A stretch of 64,000 bases of DNA from Apricaphanius iberus (Eukaryota > Chordata > Actinopteri > Cyprinodontiformes > Aphaniidae): the NCBI GenBank assembly GCA_028564705.1, contig JAPXFQ010000816.1, positions 186,001 to 250,000 on the forward strand. Reading direction: 5' to 3'. Shown piece by piece: positions 35,196-45,261 of this stretch (position 1 is its first letter; every line of letters starts with the position of its first letter). The notes below the pieces were generated by a model. It was given only the letters and a program-made list of their open reading frames with translations. It did no database searches and had not been told where the DNA came from. A program made the translations under genes and the position numbers.

Positions 35196-35735
35196 ACTTA
35201 TCCCTGTTTCTTCTGAAATCTACAACCATCTCCTTTGTTTTGTTCACATCCAAGGTAAGATGATTGTTTCCACACCATGCCACAAAACGGTCCACCAGCT
35301 CTCTGTATTCAGCTTCTTCTCCATCTCTGATATATCTGACAATTGCAGAGTCATCTGAGTATTTCTGTAGATGACAGGTCTCTGTCTTATATTGGAAGTC
35401 TGAGGTGTACAGAGTGAATAGGAATAGTGAGAGTACAGTCCCTTGCTCTTGTGCTCTTGTGTTGCTGACCTTTTGGTTTGACACACAGTCTGTCAGTCTT
35501 ACAAACTGTGGTCTGTTTGTCAGGTAGTCATTTATCTAGCTGATTGTTGAGGCCTCCACCTGTGTCTTCAGGAGTTTCTGACAAAGCAAATCAGGCTGAA
35601 TTGAGTTAAATGTACTGTAGAAATCAATGAACATGATTCTCACAGTGCTGCCTGCTTTGTCCAGATGACAGTGAGTCTTCAACACCACTGTCAGGGCGAT
35701 AGGTCTGTAGTCATTGATGACAAATGATGAAAAAT
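35196..35735 (-). pseudogene. Rex1 LINE reverse transcriptase core, frameshifted
   Basis: The minus strand reads VRIMFIDFYSTFNSIQPDLL (catalytic Asp in the first block), LTNRPQFVRLTD, a broken QGTVLS block and LFLFTLYTSDFQY. It then reads YSDDSAIVRYI, the family's S-D-D catalytic box with both Asp kept, and ends KTKEMVVDFRRNRDKYT. The next Rex1 residues continue at 28,520, so the gene was cut there. An upstream deletion joins YRPIALT directly to HLDKAGS. At least two frame breaks exist. Confidence 0.88.
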
Positions 35736-36345
35736 GTGCTAAGCTGAGCACATTTTTCCTCAAAAGAACAAACGAAGTCGACAAGGCCCGTCAGTAAGCT
35801 AATGTTATGTTAGTTAGGAGCGGTACAAGATGCTAGAAACCGTCCAAAGCAACATTGTCTGCAAACCACCATTCAAGAATCAAACTTTTTCTTGGAGCTC
35901 TTCAGCAGCAGCTGCCTCTAGTCCAGTTTGCTACTAACAGTGTAGAGCAAGGCCCAGGAATGTTACCAAGCTCCAGTAATGAGCCAACACACCATAATGG
36001 GCACGTAGGATTGTCATTCAGAAGAAATAATAGTAATGAAGAGCCCTGCCTGCTTAATGAAAATGCCCTGAGATAATTAATGATACATGATGATTCAGCA
36101 ATACATTAATGACACAGAATTGACTTGGTTTGAAAGCTTTGAAAAAAGGGGATATTTGTGGTGAGAAATAAATGTAAAAAAAAATCTGTGTATATCTGTG
36201 TCTGAAGCAGTGCCAGGAACCAGTTGTGAATAGACTAATGCGCTCACTGTGAAAGACACAGATAAGCTGCTGTTGTACCATAGTGTGAATAAGCAAACAT
36301 TATTATGAAAAAAGAAAAATATTTTTCTTAGTTAGTATCTTACCT
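35736..36345. other. No gene; small perfect hairpin near the Rex1 edge
   Basis: At about 35,727-35,756 a 12-bp stem (gaaaaatgtgct with its exact complement) closes a 6-base loop. The rest is unremarkable. Confidence 0.45.
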
Positions 36346-36603
36346 GTTTCCAGTTCAAATATCTAAATATTTTTAATTCAAGATACATTTACTAGACAAG
36401 TGAAATGGCAAAAGAAATTGTCCTGTTTTTCTCGTTGTTGTTGCTTAAAACAAGCTAAATAGAAACAATTATTTTTTCTTAAACCATTGACAGATTATGT
36501 ACCTTGTTTTAAGCAAAACATAACTTAATTTTGAGGTGTTTTTTCATACTTGTTTAGTAAACGCATCTTGATGTATTGTTTTAACATATTTGGACTGGAA
36601 ACA
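36346..36603. mobile_element. MITE, ~258 bp, with ~60-bp inverted ends
   Basis: The left end gtttccagttcaaatat and the inverted right end gtttccagtccaaatat match, and similarity continues for about 60 bp (aagat.c.tttact then acaagt on both sides). An inner pair cttaaaacaag/cttgttttaag is also exact. The structure folds into one long hairpin and has no coding frame. Confidence 0.8.
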
Positions 36604-38891
36604 AAACAAAAATACAAAGTATGAAAATTATTTATTTATTGCTGTAATCACTGAAGGAGTTTTATATATTTAATTTAAAACCTAACTCTATACATTCCAT
36701 GCGTGTTCAACTTTATCAGAGAAGAGACGAGAGGAATTTAATTTTCTTTTAATTTTAATGCAACAAATCAAATACTGGTTTACAGAGTTCCTTAAAACAG
36801 ATAAAATATTAGTTTACAGACTTTCTTAAAACAGATTAAATATTTAGCTTAAAGAGTGCAATAAATTACCCATGCTGGGTCATCCTTAAAAGACCTTAAA
36901 TGACCTTCAAAAAATTTCGTCACCACTGCAAGCATCAGGCCACATCCTGTCAAACGCACACAAACATATATTTCTTCTGAAAACCCCATTGTTTAGCTTC
37001 TCTTGGTATAATGTTTCCTGCTAAAAAAAACTTCCTTTTTTTCTGTGACCCGAACGAGTTGAGTCTGAAGGATTCCTCTAAAACAATCTTAAAAGTATAA
37101 TTACAAAGTACAGTAACTAAAACACCTCAATCAAACATTAATACACATATAATATACTTCATCACATTAGTTACAATGTAACAGTTCCGGTAATTAAATG
37201 CCATTATTATAAGGTGAAACTATTTTGAGTTAACCTTTAATAGGCGATAATCAGTCGGCTGTTTAGATTTGCGCCCGTTGTAAGGATCTTTCAGCCCTTA
37301 CAACGGGCCTACTTATACACCTTGAGTCCCCATAACCGCACGGAGTAATTCAGCCTCGGCGTACTTAATCGGCGAATAGGCCTAACTACCCCCCGACTCT
37401 TTCTGCAATGTATATTGGCTTACCTCCCCTCCGCCAGTCACCGAGTAAAAGCCACTCTTATCCGTGCACCCAGTCACTTAGGGTCGCCTCTAATTTAGGT
37501 TAAAGTGTATATAAATTTTATAACGAATCTAATTTTGCATACGCCCTATATAGAAACAGAGCCTTCGGTCTCAATTTACTTAATCGGAAAATATGCGTAA
37601 ATACCCCTGATTCTTTCGGTCTATTGACTTACATCCCTCTCTGCTCTAATATAGTAAAAATGTCTCTATTCTGATTACTTATACAGTTCGCTACGACTCG
37701 TTTCAGCTCCAGATACTGTGAACAGCCTAGTCTTAAAACCTTCTAAGTAATACATACATTTACACTTATATATATGCAGATACAATATATGGAGCCAAGA
37801 AACTACCCTGAGTTCTGCTCATCCTATTGTTCTCTTCAGAGATTGTCCATTTCGTGTCACTTGAACTCAAAGATGATCTAACAGCCTTCTATATAACCAT
37901 GCTTCCATTCACCACAGATGTTTTGTTTAAGGAGATTCCACTGAGGAGTTTCTGAGGCGGGTATTGTAGTCGCTCCGCATCTCCCAAGCTCATTATGGAG
38001 ATTCAGACATCACTCTTACCGTCACAATGTGAAGACAGATGCCCACAATCTCCTCAGAACCAGGGCCCGTGCAGAGTTAAGCAAATTTAAGATGCTGGAC
38101 TTACCAATCCGGTGTAACAGTTTCGGGATGCAGACTACTTACGTTGCAAGGTGGGCTTCTTGTCACCTGAACACAGCCAGTCCCACAAGTCAAGCAGCGC
38201 TTCTGTCTACTTGTCCTCAAATTCGAGAAGTCCTGACCCCCTGTGACCACTAACTGCTGCTAGTGCTGCCGTTCAGTAAGTCGGTAGCTGGAATGTCAAT
38301 CAACCCCCAGGCCGCGACTCCTGTTAGAAACCCCAAACAGGGATTCTTTATAAGACTTCCCTACAGAATTAAGTAAATACCATTTAAAAGCCTCGCTTGA
38401 AAGGAAGGTAACGTTAAAAAAGTTTTAATCTTAACTCAAAAAAGGATTACAATACAAAGTTCAAAATCTTACAATAGCAACAGCTAGAAGTCCAAGCACC
38501 AAGTCTCAAACAACTAAGAACAATGTAGAAGAAGGTACAAGTCTACTGAACAACGAAGAAAAAGTGAACACATTTTTTCTGTTATCACATATATAGGCAA
38601 CTCTCTGAGAAGGGTTGTGTCCTATTTATCTGACACGTGAAGATTTACCACATCTTAAACACGATACATGTTGTTACAGTAAGTACTCTTCTGGCATTTC
38701 CTCTATCTCCTGGCCTGCAGCTGCTGACACGTGATTATGTAAATCAGGAGTCTTGAGCTGCAGTCGTGACACGAGAGGGAGGAGAGACCTTCCTCTCTGG
38801 GCTGCTGGCTCCCGTACACATGAAGATATACAGAAAATAGCCTAATACTGATAATATATTCTAAAGCACACACACTTTGTAAGCACACAGG
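36604..38891. other. No gene; degenerate ~270-bp duplication in the middle
   Basis: Between about 37,360 and 37,680 two stretches resemble each other: tactta.tcgg, then ctttctgcaatgtatattgg versus gattctttcggtctattg, each followed by acttacctccc/acttacatccc and agtaaaa. This looks like an old tandem duplication. The short ORF at 38,029-38,253 has no recognisable content. Confidence 0.4.

Positions 38892-38934
<43 letters not shown>
38892..38934. repeat. (AT)n microsatellite
   Basis: About 21 uninterrupted AT/TA steps. The length should be treated as approximate in any assembly. Confidence 0.95.
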
Positions 38935-38938
<4 letters not shown>

Positions 38939-39501
38939 TAATAAATACAGTTTATAAGAAAGACATGAAACATAAGGAACTTTATTATCCCCCAACCTGA
39001 ATGCCAAAAGATTAGTTCATTCTATGGGCGGAAATGATGGGTATAAAACCCCATTACTAATCTTTAAGAGATTTAACACCCCTTGTGGGAGATTTATACT
39101 GATTATTTTTTGACAATCTGTCTGCGTCGTTGGACATCCTCAGGATTCATTAGAGCGTCGTTCAGAGGCCGCTCAGCATCGGTCAGCTAGCACGGCATTT
39201 GCGCTTTATCCGAGTACTTAGCACTCATGGTGGCTCGCAAGTCAGCTAACCGCTCTTCCATCTGGATCTCGGTATATCCACTGGCATGATCCTCCTGTAG
39301 GTGAGCTAATAGTAGCTGCTTATCAGCATACTCCACCAGAGCGTACAGTACCCTCGGGAGCCACCAAGTCTGGTGGCAATAGTCTCACGATTCCAAAAGA
39401 CTTATTCGGATTGGGAGGACCGACCCTGGTGGCTGTTTTGTGGTCATGCAGACAAATTCATGTTCTTTCTGTAAAAAAAAACACGATTCTATAGTCACAC
39501 A
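38935..39501 (-). other. Possible coding remnant of unknown origin
   Basis: On the minus strand, about 39,180-39,370, one frame stays open for about 60 codons without an early Met. It reads like real protein (LVEYADKQLLLAHLQEDHASG, then MEERLADLRATMSAKYSD), and after a TAG it continues DAERPLNDALMNPEDVQRR. The amino-acid make-up is helical and charged. No family recognised; perhaps a gag-like or host exon fragment. Confidence 0.3.
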
Positions 39502-39726
39502 GGGGTGACTGTGGCTCAGCAGTTGGGTGTTTGCCTTGTAATCGGAAGGTTGCCAGTTCAAGCCTCGCCTCTGTCAGTGCGCCCCAGGGCAGCTGTGGCT
39601 ACAACGTAGCTTGCCATCATCAGTGTGTGAATGTGTGTGAATGGGTGGATGACTGAATGTAATGTAAAGCGCTTTGGGGTCATAAGGGTCTGAGTAAAGC
39701 GCTATACAAATACAAATTTACCATTT
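39502..39726 (+). mobile_element. tRNA-derived SINE, second copy
   Basis: Same family as the copy at 10,003: ggggtgactgtggctcag head, B-box-like ggttgccagttcaag, gcgccccagggcag block, and taaagcgctttggggtc plus aagcgctatacaaatac tail. It is more diverged in the tRNA part and lacks an obvious target duplication. Confidence 0.88.
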
Positions 39727-40150
39727 ATATTCGTGGAATAAGTACACCACTTCCGCCAATACAAATCCTAGACACCCATGGAGGGAGACACCCTTCCCTA
39801 ATTCCCACACAATTCATCAACATTTTAGGTGTATGTTGGACTGATGGATCCAGGGGGATGACCTGCCCCTGCTTTGTCAGATACCATAATATTATTAGTG
39901 ACCCAGAAGATGATGGGTCTGCTGGTCCTCGTTTTTCAGGGAACAGTCCAGGAACCGTACTGACACGTTTTCGGTTCAGCACAACCTGGAAATTCTCCTT
40001 CAGTCCATAAACAATTCTGGCTGCAGATATTGGGGTGATAAAGTTCATATCGCAGGTCAGTCTGGAACTTTGCGCCCCCAGTTGGCTGGTTGACTCGGTC
40101 CGTTTCTGCAGTTGGGGCCCTGCATTCACCGGACTGCATCCCGGAACCAC
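39725..40150 (-). CDS. Unrecognised ORF, 141 residues
   Basis: An uninterrupted minus-strand frame beginning MVPGCSPVNAGPQLQKR. It has no signal peptide, membrane span or known motif that I can see, and its 3' end overlaps the SINE tail. An overlapping second frame of 67 residues is probably a shadow. It could be part of a decayed element. Given the surroundings, coding status is doubtful. Confidence 0.2.
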   Translation of the reverse strand: MVPGCSPVNAGPQLQKRTESTSQLGAQSSRLTCDMNFITPISAARIVYGLKENFQVVLNRKRVSTVPGLFPEKRGPADPSSSGSLIILWYLTKQGQVIPLDPSVQHTPKMLMNCVGIREGCLPPWVSRICIGGSGVLIPRI

Positions 40151-40892
40151 TTTGTTCGCCTTAGTCTAACAAGGACAGGACAACATAAAGAAAAAAAAGA
40201 GAAAACATAGCAATCTTTGACTTTTTTTTTCTCCAAGATAAGTGAAGGCTTAAATTAAAGATAAAAGTAAGTTAAATCTTAAAATGAAATAATTCAAAAT
40301 TAACTCAAACTATAAATGATTATATAGTAAATATTAAATGAGAACAAAATAAAAGGATGATAAAAGAATAAAAAATGGTTCACTTCTTTTCAAAGTAAAG
40401 AAACTATCCTAAAGCAGCTTCTTCAAATGGGAGAACTTAAACCATATAAATCCTACGTTATCATCTATGAAATCAGGAGGTTAAAATAAAAGTACCTCGT
40501 TCAAAGATACTCAAATCACACCTATGATCTGTTTTGGAATAATCAAGATCAAAAGGATTAACTAAAGTCAGTCGTTGCACCAATATTCAAATAACATATC
40601 CTCAATGCTCAATTCTGCTAGATAAACTTAAAGAAAATGAATTTAAGGAATATCAAAGTAAGACAAAAGTTTGTTTAAACTATAAAAACGAAAACACAAT
40701 CTTTCTGAATTTGCTCAAAACTAGAAAACAAAATAATTCTGCACCAGTCTGCTAATTTGTTTAGAAGGTAGGAGGGAGGAAAAACAGAAACAAAATTATA
40801 CTGTTATAAAATCAGTCCAACCAAGCACATTACGACAGGAATCGAGGTTTGACATGACCACACTAGGATCCCACTACACACGTTAAAGGCTA
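40151..40892. other. AT-rich DNA, nothing recognised
   Basis: No reading frame, inverted ends or tandem pattern found. Confidence 0.4.
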
Positions 40893-41356
40893 TTATTTCA
40901 AACCCAACCTGGATAATGTAGATTTCAGCCTGTTACTCCGAGTTCCCACTGAGATCAAAGAAGCGATCAAGGATACAGTCAAGATAGGTGAGCTCACATA
41001 CTGGATCCATGGTCGCTCCATGCTCAGTGTTAGAACATTATAAATCATTACCATAACAAAGTATATCGCCAGTACTAATTTAAATTCCCTCTCCAGCTTT
41101 TCCTGGTACAGAAAGATTGGCCCAACTGTGCTTGCACGCAAAATTTTCTTCTCAAAAAGCACGGTAGGCAAACTTGAAATTACATACATAATTATTTTAA
41201 AAGTCTGTAGGGCCGGACTAGCTTTATCTAACACTAAGCAGATGAAAGTAATCTCACACTGCACACTCATACAATAGTTCTTACCCAAAATGAATAAAGT
41301 ATGTCGAAGTTGCCTATGCTCGCCGAACCAGGAACTGTAGTACTGGAGTTATTCAT
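40893..41356 (-). CDS. Unrecognised multi-pass membrane protein-like gene or remnant
   Basis: The open minus frame (40,893-41,288) has three hydrophobic segments (roughly IIMYVISSLPTVLF, LVLAIYFVMVMIYNVLTL and YVSSPILTVSLIASLISV) and a basic end (RSNRLKSTLSRLGLK). Just upstream at 41,285-41,356 a short ATG-led piece (MNNSSTTVPGSASIGNFDIL) ends at ttttgg/gtaaga, which looks like a splice donor. The start of the longer frame may therefore be intronic. An Asn-x-Ser near the start fits an outside-facing N-terminus. It lies beyond the LTR of the retrovirus next door, so it need not be viral. No family recognised. Confidence 0.35.
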
Positions 41357-41450
41357 GCCTGTAAGCACTCTTTGTTTGTCGTCTTATCGCGAGGAAGCCA
41401 GACTCCGAAGTGAGACTTCAGACCCATTTCCTGCCTGTTATATGGAGTAC

Positions 41451-41952
41451 TGTTGGTGTGGTAGAAATCTGGGTGTCTGAGAGGCCTCCGATGAGAGAAT
41501 CAAACCAAATTTCCGCCATGTTCGTACATAGTTTATTTTACGTGCACAGAGGGTCTCCTGCTGAGAACCCTGGAGCTTCAGCACAGATGCATGGGTTTAT
41601 ATAGTAGTCAGCCACACCCTATTGAATCAGCTTCTGTCCGATCATGACATCATACAGTTATGGTAGGATAACTAACACTCTGTTCTATGCATCAGAGGAT
41701 AATCACAATACCAATCACAGAACAACATGGAACAGGCAAACACAGGATCTGTCATGAGGCAATAATGGATGTTTCACTTCAGTAGTCAGCTGTAAACAAT
41801 CAGGAGATAGTTTCACTGGACAATCAGAATATAGATAACAAAAAGGAACACTTAGTACAATGCTGATAAAAGACATTCACATGATCTTTCATAAGTGTAA
41901 CACCAGATAATAATAAGAGTTGTCATAAGTCAAGATGAGATATTTACATACA
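41451..41952 (-). mobile_element. 3' LTR of the endogenous retrovirus (502 bp)
   Basis: On the minus strand it starts TGTATGTAAA about 20 bp after the env stop and ends CACCAACA, so it has TGT...ACA edges. A TATA box (tatataa) lies at 41,597-41,604, and an AATAAA signal about 65 bp downstream at 41,532-41,537, the usual U3-R-U5 order. The matching 5' LTR is not in the window; it was presumably lost where a Tc1 and an L2 element now adjoin gag at about 52,750. Confidence 0.75.
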
Positions 41953-41977
41953 ATTGGTTCTTGTTTGTACCTCAGAA

Positions 41978-43658
41978 TCAGAACAGCTGTCTAAGAGCTG
42001 AATAAGAGGATTTAACCTTTCTTAATGTCTCAGTATTATAAAATTTTCCGTCACAGTTGGTTCCGCGTGGAGGTGGCGCCATCTCCTGGTCTACAAATTT
42101 ATTGTACTTTTCACTGTTGTGGGTGCAGACAACTTTCATCACAGACATCAGCGTTATTATGGCAATTAATCTTGCCCCCGCAACATACAGAGGGAATTTA
42201 ATTGCTTGCCAAACAGGCGCGATAAAAACCTCTTTTGTGCTTTCCACAGCGGGACGGACGGAGGATCCTGCTTCCATAACAATCCCATTAATAGCACTGG
42301 ACACCGTGCTGCTGGACACCTCACCAATACCTTTCGCAACTAAATTTAAGTGTCTGAATATTGATTGAAGACCCAAACTGAAATAATCCTGCTATTTAGC
42401 TGTTTGAGTATTTTCCTGATTACATATTCGATTTGCAACACAAGACCCTTGTTTAATTTCCCAGTTCGGGTAATTAACAAAATCCGGGATAGTGCTATGA
42501 AACATTTTCCAGACAGATGCATCATTTTCATAAAATTTCCCCATACTGCATCTGAAGTTTTCTTTAAAACATATTGCCTGGCGGATACCCCAGTCATTTA
42601 GAGTATTAAAGTTAGTCAAAGTGAATACTCCCCAGTTTTCTGTTTCAAATATTATGAACCCCTTCAACCTGAGATGGGTCCAGCCCTGGTTATTGCTTAG
42701 AAAGACAGTTCCCTGTAAAACAACATTACAAGAAATTGTTATTGTACATAGCTTCATTCACTCATATTTTTCCAGTTTCTGAAATAATGCATGATCCTGG
42801 ATTAATATATTCCCATTGCAAAACCTGATTGAAATTATCAATTTGGAAATGATCATATTTACTGAAATGCCATGCTTGAGCACTTGTTAAAGGGCCATTT
42901 CTGGGGAAAATAATTTCTTTCCAAGGATGTCTTACCCCTCGGATGCCATCGGATTTCCTAATAAGAAATAACCCTGTCTCAGTATTTGATAATAGATATC
43001 ACCAGCCATTCCAGTTTTAAGAGACATATAAGAGGGTAAAGGTTTGAAAATTTAGGTTAATGCAAAATCTTGTGGCAAATTTCTGCCTACTGTTAGCCCG
43101 TAAATCTGCTCGTTCCAAAACTCAGTCATTAATTTTGCTAATGGGCTCCTTGCTTTGGAAAGTATTTGTGTACTACAGCGCTGTAAGAGTATTGAGTAGT
43201 TTCTCCCAGGAGCGGGAAAGGCGTGTTCCCTTTCAGGATGTTGAAAAGGGGCCATTTATTCTTGAATTGATACCCATATTTCATCTCTCGTACAATTACC
43301 TGGCTCATTCGACCAAATAGAGGCCTTTTGGCCGGTCAGCCTAATTCTAACAGGTTCCCCACCTTGCCATATCTCAGAGTTATTTGCTCGTTTTGAAATA
43401 CATGAGCCCATCATAGTATTCCAGGCATGAAAACCTGTATCTAGATTAGTCGGATCGCTTTCATTTTTATTCATCTAATTAGACACATGTGTGTTTTTAG
43501 GTATGATTCTAAACCATTCTATCAACCTTCTGGGTTTAGATTTATTGTAGCAGGGGAAATAAAGATGGTCCAATTGAATGACATTGCTTTTCCTATGTTT
43601 AATTTTTGTGTGTGACAAAAATAACATTGCTCTTTTGCTTCATCTGAATTTTCAGAAA
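41978..43658 (-). pseudogene. Endogenous retrovirus env-like gene, degraded
   Basis: One reading direction is readable over 1.7 kb with a few stops and shifts (for example a stop just before 43,474). The upstream pieces are rich in Cys, Trp and Asn with several Asn-x-Ser/Thr sites, as in a surface glycoprotein. The final piece (41,978-42,376) has a hydrophobic membrane anchor followed by a hydrophilic tail. Position between pol and LTR supports env. No furin-type cleavage site was seen. The 5' part is cut off at 43,658 by the Gypsy block. Confidence 0.65.
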
Positions 43659-44400
43659 GTTGATATTGTGCTCGGAACACTAGCTGCAGAAGCTAAACGC
43701 CAGGTTAGCGTGTTAGAAGAGGATGAAAAGGACCAGGTCCGTAAAATTTTCCTTTATCTAGACGCTTTGTATGGGGACCGCACCCCTGTCTCTGTTTTAA
43801 GATCACAGTTTTTTAGTTGCACACAGAGGCCAAGTGAGACTGTATCCTCATTTGTTTCGAGGCTGCGTGAATTGTATTACAGACTGCGACGACATGACCC
43901 AGACAACTCCCCCTCTGATGTTGTCCTACGAGATCAGCTGCTGCTTGGGCTACAAGATGGCTCCCTGGCTCAGGCCTTGGTCTATGATCAGCGTAATCCA
44001 GAGGAAGACTTAGCGGCAATCCGTTGGGAGGCACTTTTACTGGATGCAGAGTATGGGAACACAAAGACTGAGATAACCTGCTCAATCGTCAATAAATCTG
44101 GTGTCTCCCCTAAGCCATCACAGAGATCTGACTGGAAGGAAACCCTCAAGAAGGAGATCATAGAGAATGTGAAAACGCAGATGGGAGGACTCACCCAGGA
44201 ACTGTTGAGATAGATCAAATCACTTCTCCAACCTGCCGCAGTGGCCCCACAGCCTGCAAGAAGGTTTGAGTGAGAAAGGCGGCGGCCAGCATTTTATGCC
44301 AACAACAGGGATGAACAAGGTAGACCTATCTGCCATAGGTGCAGACAGGCAGGACACATAGCCAGGTTTTGTAGGGACTCAGATGCTTCTCAGCCGGCTT
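43657..44400 (+). pseudogene. Gypsy Gag, N-terminally truncated, with zinc knuckle
   Basis: The capsid-like part reads VDIVLGTLAAEAKRQV, then VRKIFLYLDALYGDRTP and LRSQFFSCTQRPSETVSSF, typical of fish Gypsy Gag (retrotransposon capsid). In-frame stops follow at 44,211 and about 44,269. The same frame then gives a CCHC zinc knuckle at 44,331-44,372 (CHRCRQAGHIARFC, correct C-x2-C-x4-H-x4-C spacing). The first third of Gag is missing; the residues before FQKVD belong to the flanking env sequence. Confidence 0.9.
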
Positions 44401-44439
44401 TAAAGTAGCCATCCCTGCTGCCGAGGTCCGGGGGGCAGG

Positions 44440-45261
44440 GGTTTCTGATTCACCACCAGATGAGGGAGGGGCCACTGACAAGTCAATTGGGAAAAGTCCT
44501 ACCATAGGGGTAACCATTGAGGGAGTCCAGCTGCAGGGGTTACTAGACAAAGGGTCTCAAGTAACCTTAATGCGGGAGAGTTTTCTGGATAAAGATTTCA
44601 CTGAAGTTAAACTTGGGAAGGCCCCTGTATTCTTCCACCTGAAAGCAGCTAATGGGTTGGAGATCCCCTACACTGGCTATGCAGTGTTAGACTTCGAGGT
44701 GGAGGGCATTCGCATACCTGGGCGGGGGGTTGTTGTTGTTAAAGATGAACACTGTACACACCCACTCATTATAGGTATGAATGTTGTGACTGCCTGTTGG
44801 AGTGCCCTGTTTAAATGCCCTGCAGAGTCTGTCCGCTTCTCCTCACTGCTGAAGAGCCAGCGGGTATGGAGAGACGCCTTCGCTACCTGCCGACGTCTTG
44901 GGGTCACTATGGCAGAGGATGGACTCCTTGGTTATGTGCGGCCTGCTCGCCGGAGCAACATGAGGGTTCCCCCAAAGAGTGAGGTGCTAGTGTGGGGTGG
45001 GGCCGGGCTCGGACGGGCCCACGAGGAGCAGACTACTGTGCCCTGCTGGAAGCACTACCAGAAGCCAGCAACATAGGCGTGGCCAGGAACCTAACAGCGG
45101 TGAAGAATGGCAGAGTCCCTGTGCTTGTCTGCAACCCAATCCCGTACAGTCAGTCCATAGGTCAGTACGAGAAACTGGAGAAGCTGTACCACATAGACGA
45201 AGCTGATGTGCACGGACCCTGTGACCTAAGCTTGTCCCTGAAGGAGGACGGAGCTGTTTAA
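44440..45261 (+). pseudogene. Gypsy aspartic protease and linker, active site altered
   Basis: The frame reads GVQLQGLLDKGSQVTLM. Gypsy proteases have Asp-Thr-Gly at this place; here codons 44,546-44,554 give Asp-Lys-Gly, so the catalytic triad is lost. The fold continues with VFFHLKAANGLEIPYTGY and HPLIIGMNVV, the flap and the second structural block. A frameshift near 45,000 moves the linker to another frame, which ends in a stop at 45,259. The protease would cleave the Gag-Pol precursor. Confidence 0.88.

Noticed and set aside
35727..35756. Small hairpin as an RNA gene or terminator
   Set aside because: A 12-bp stem alone is too common in AT-rich DNA to support a function.
40893..41288. 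Accessory gene of the neighbouring retrovirus
   Set aside because: It lies outside the 3' LTR (41,451-41,952), so it is downstream of the provirus.
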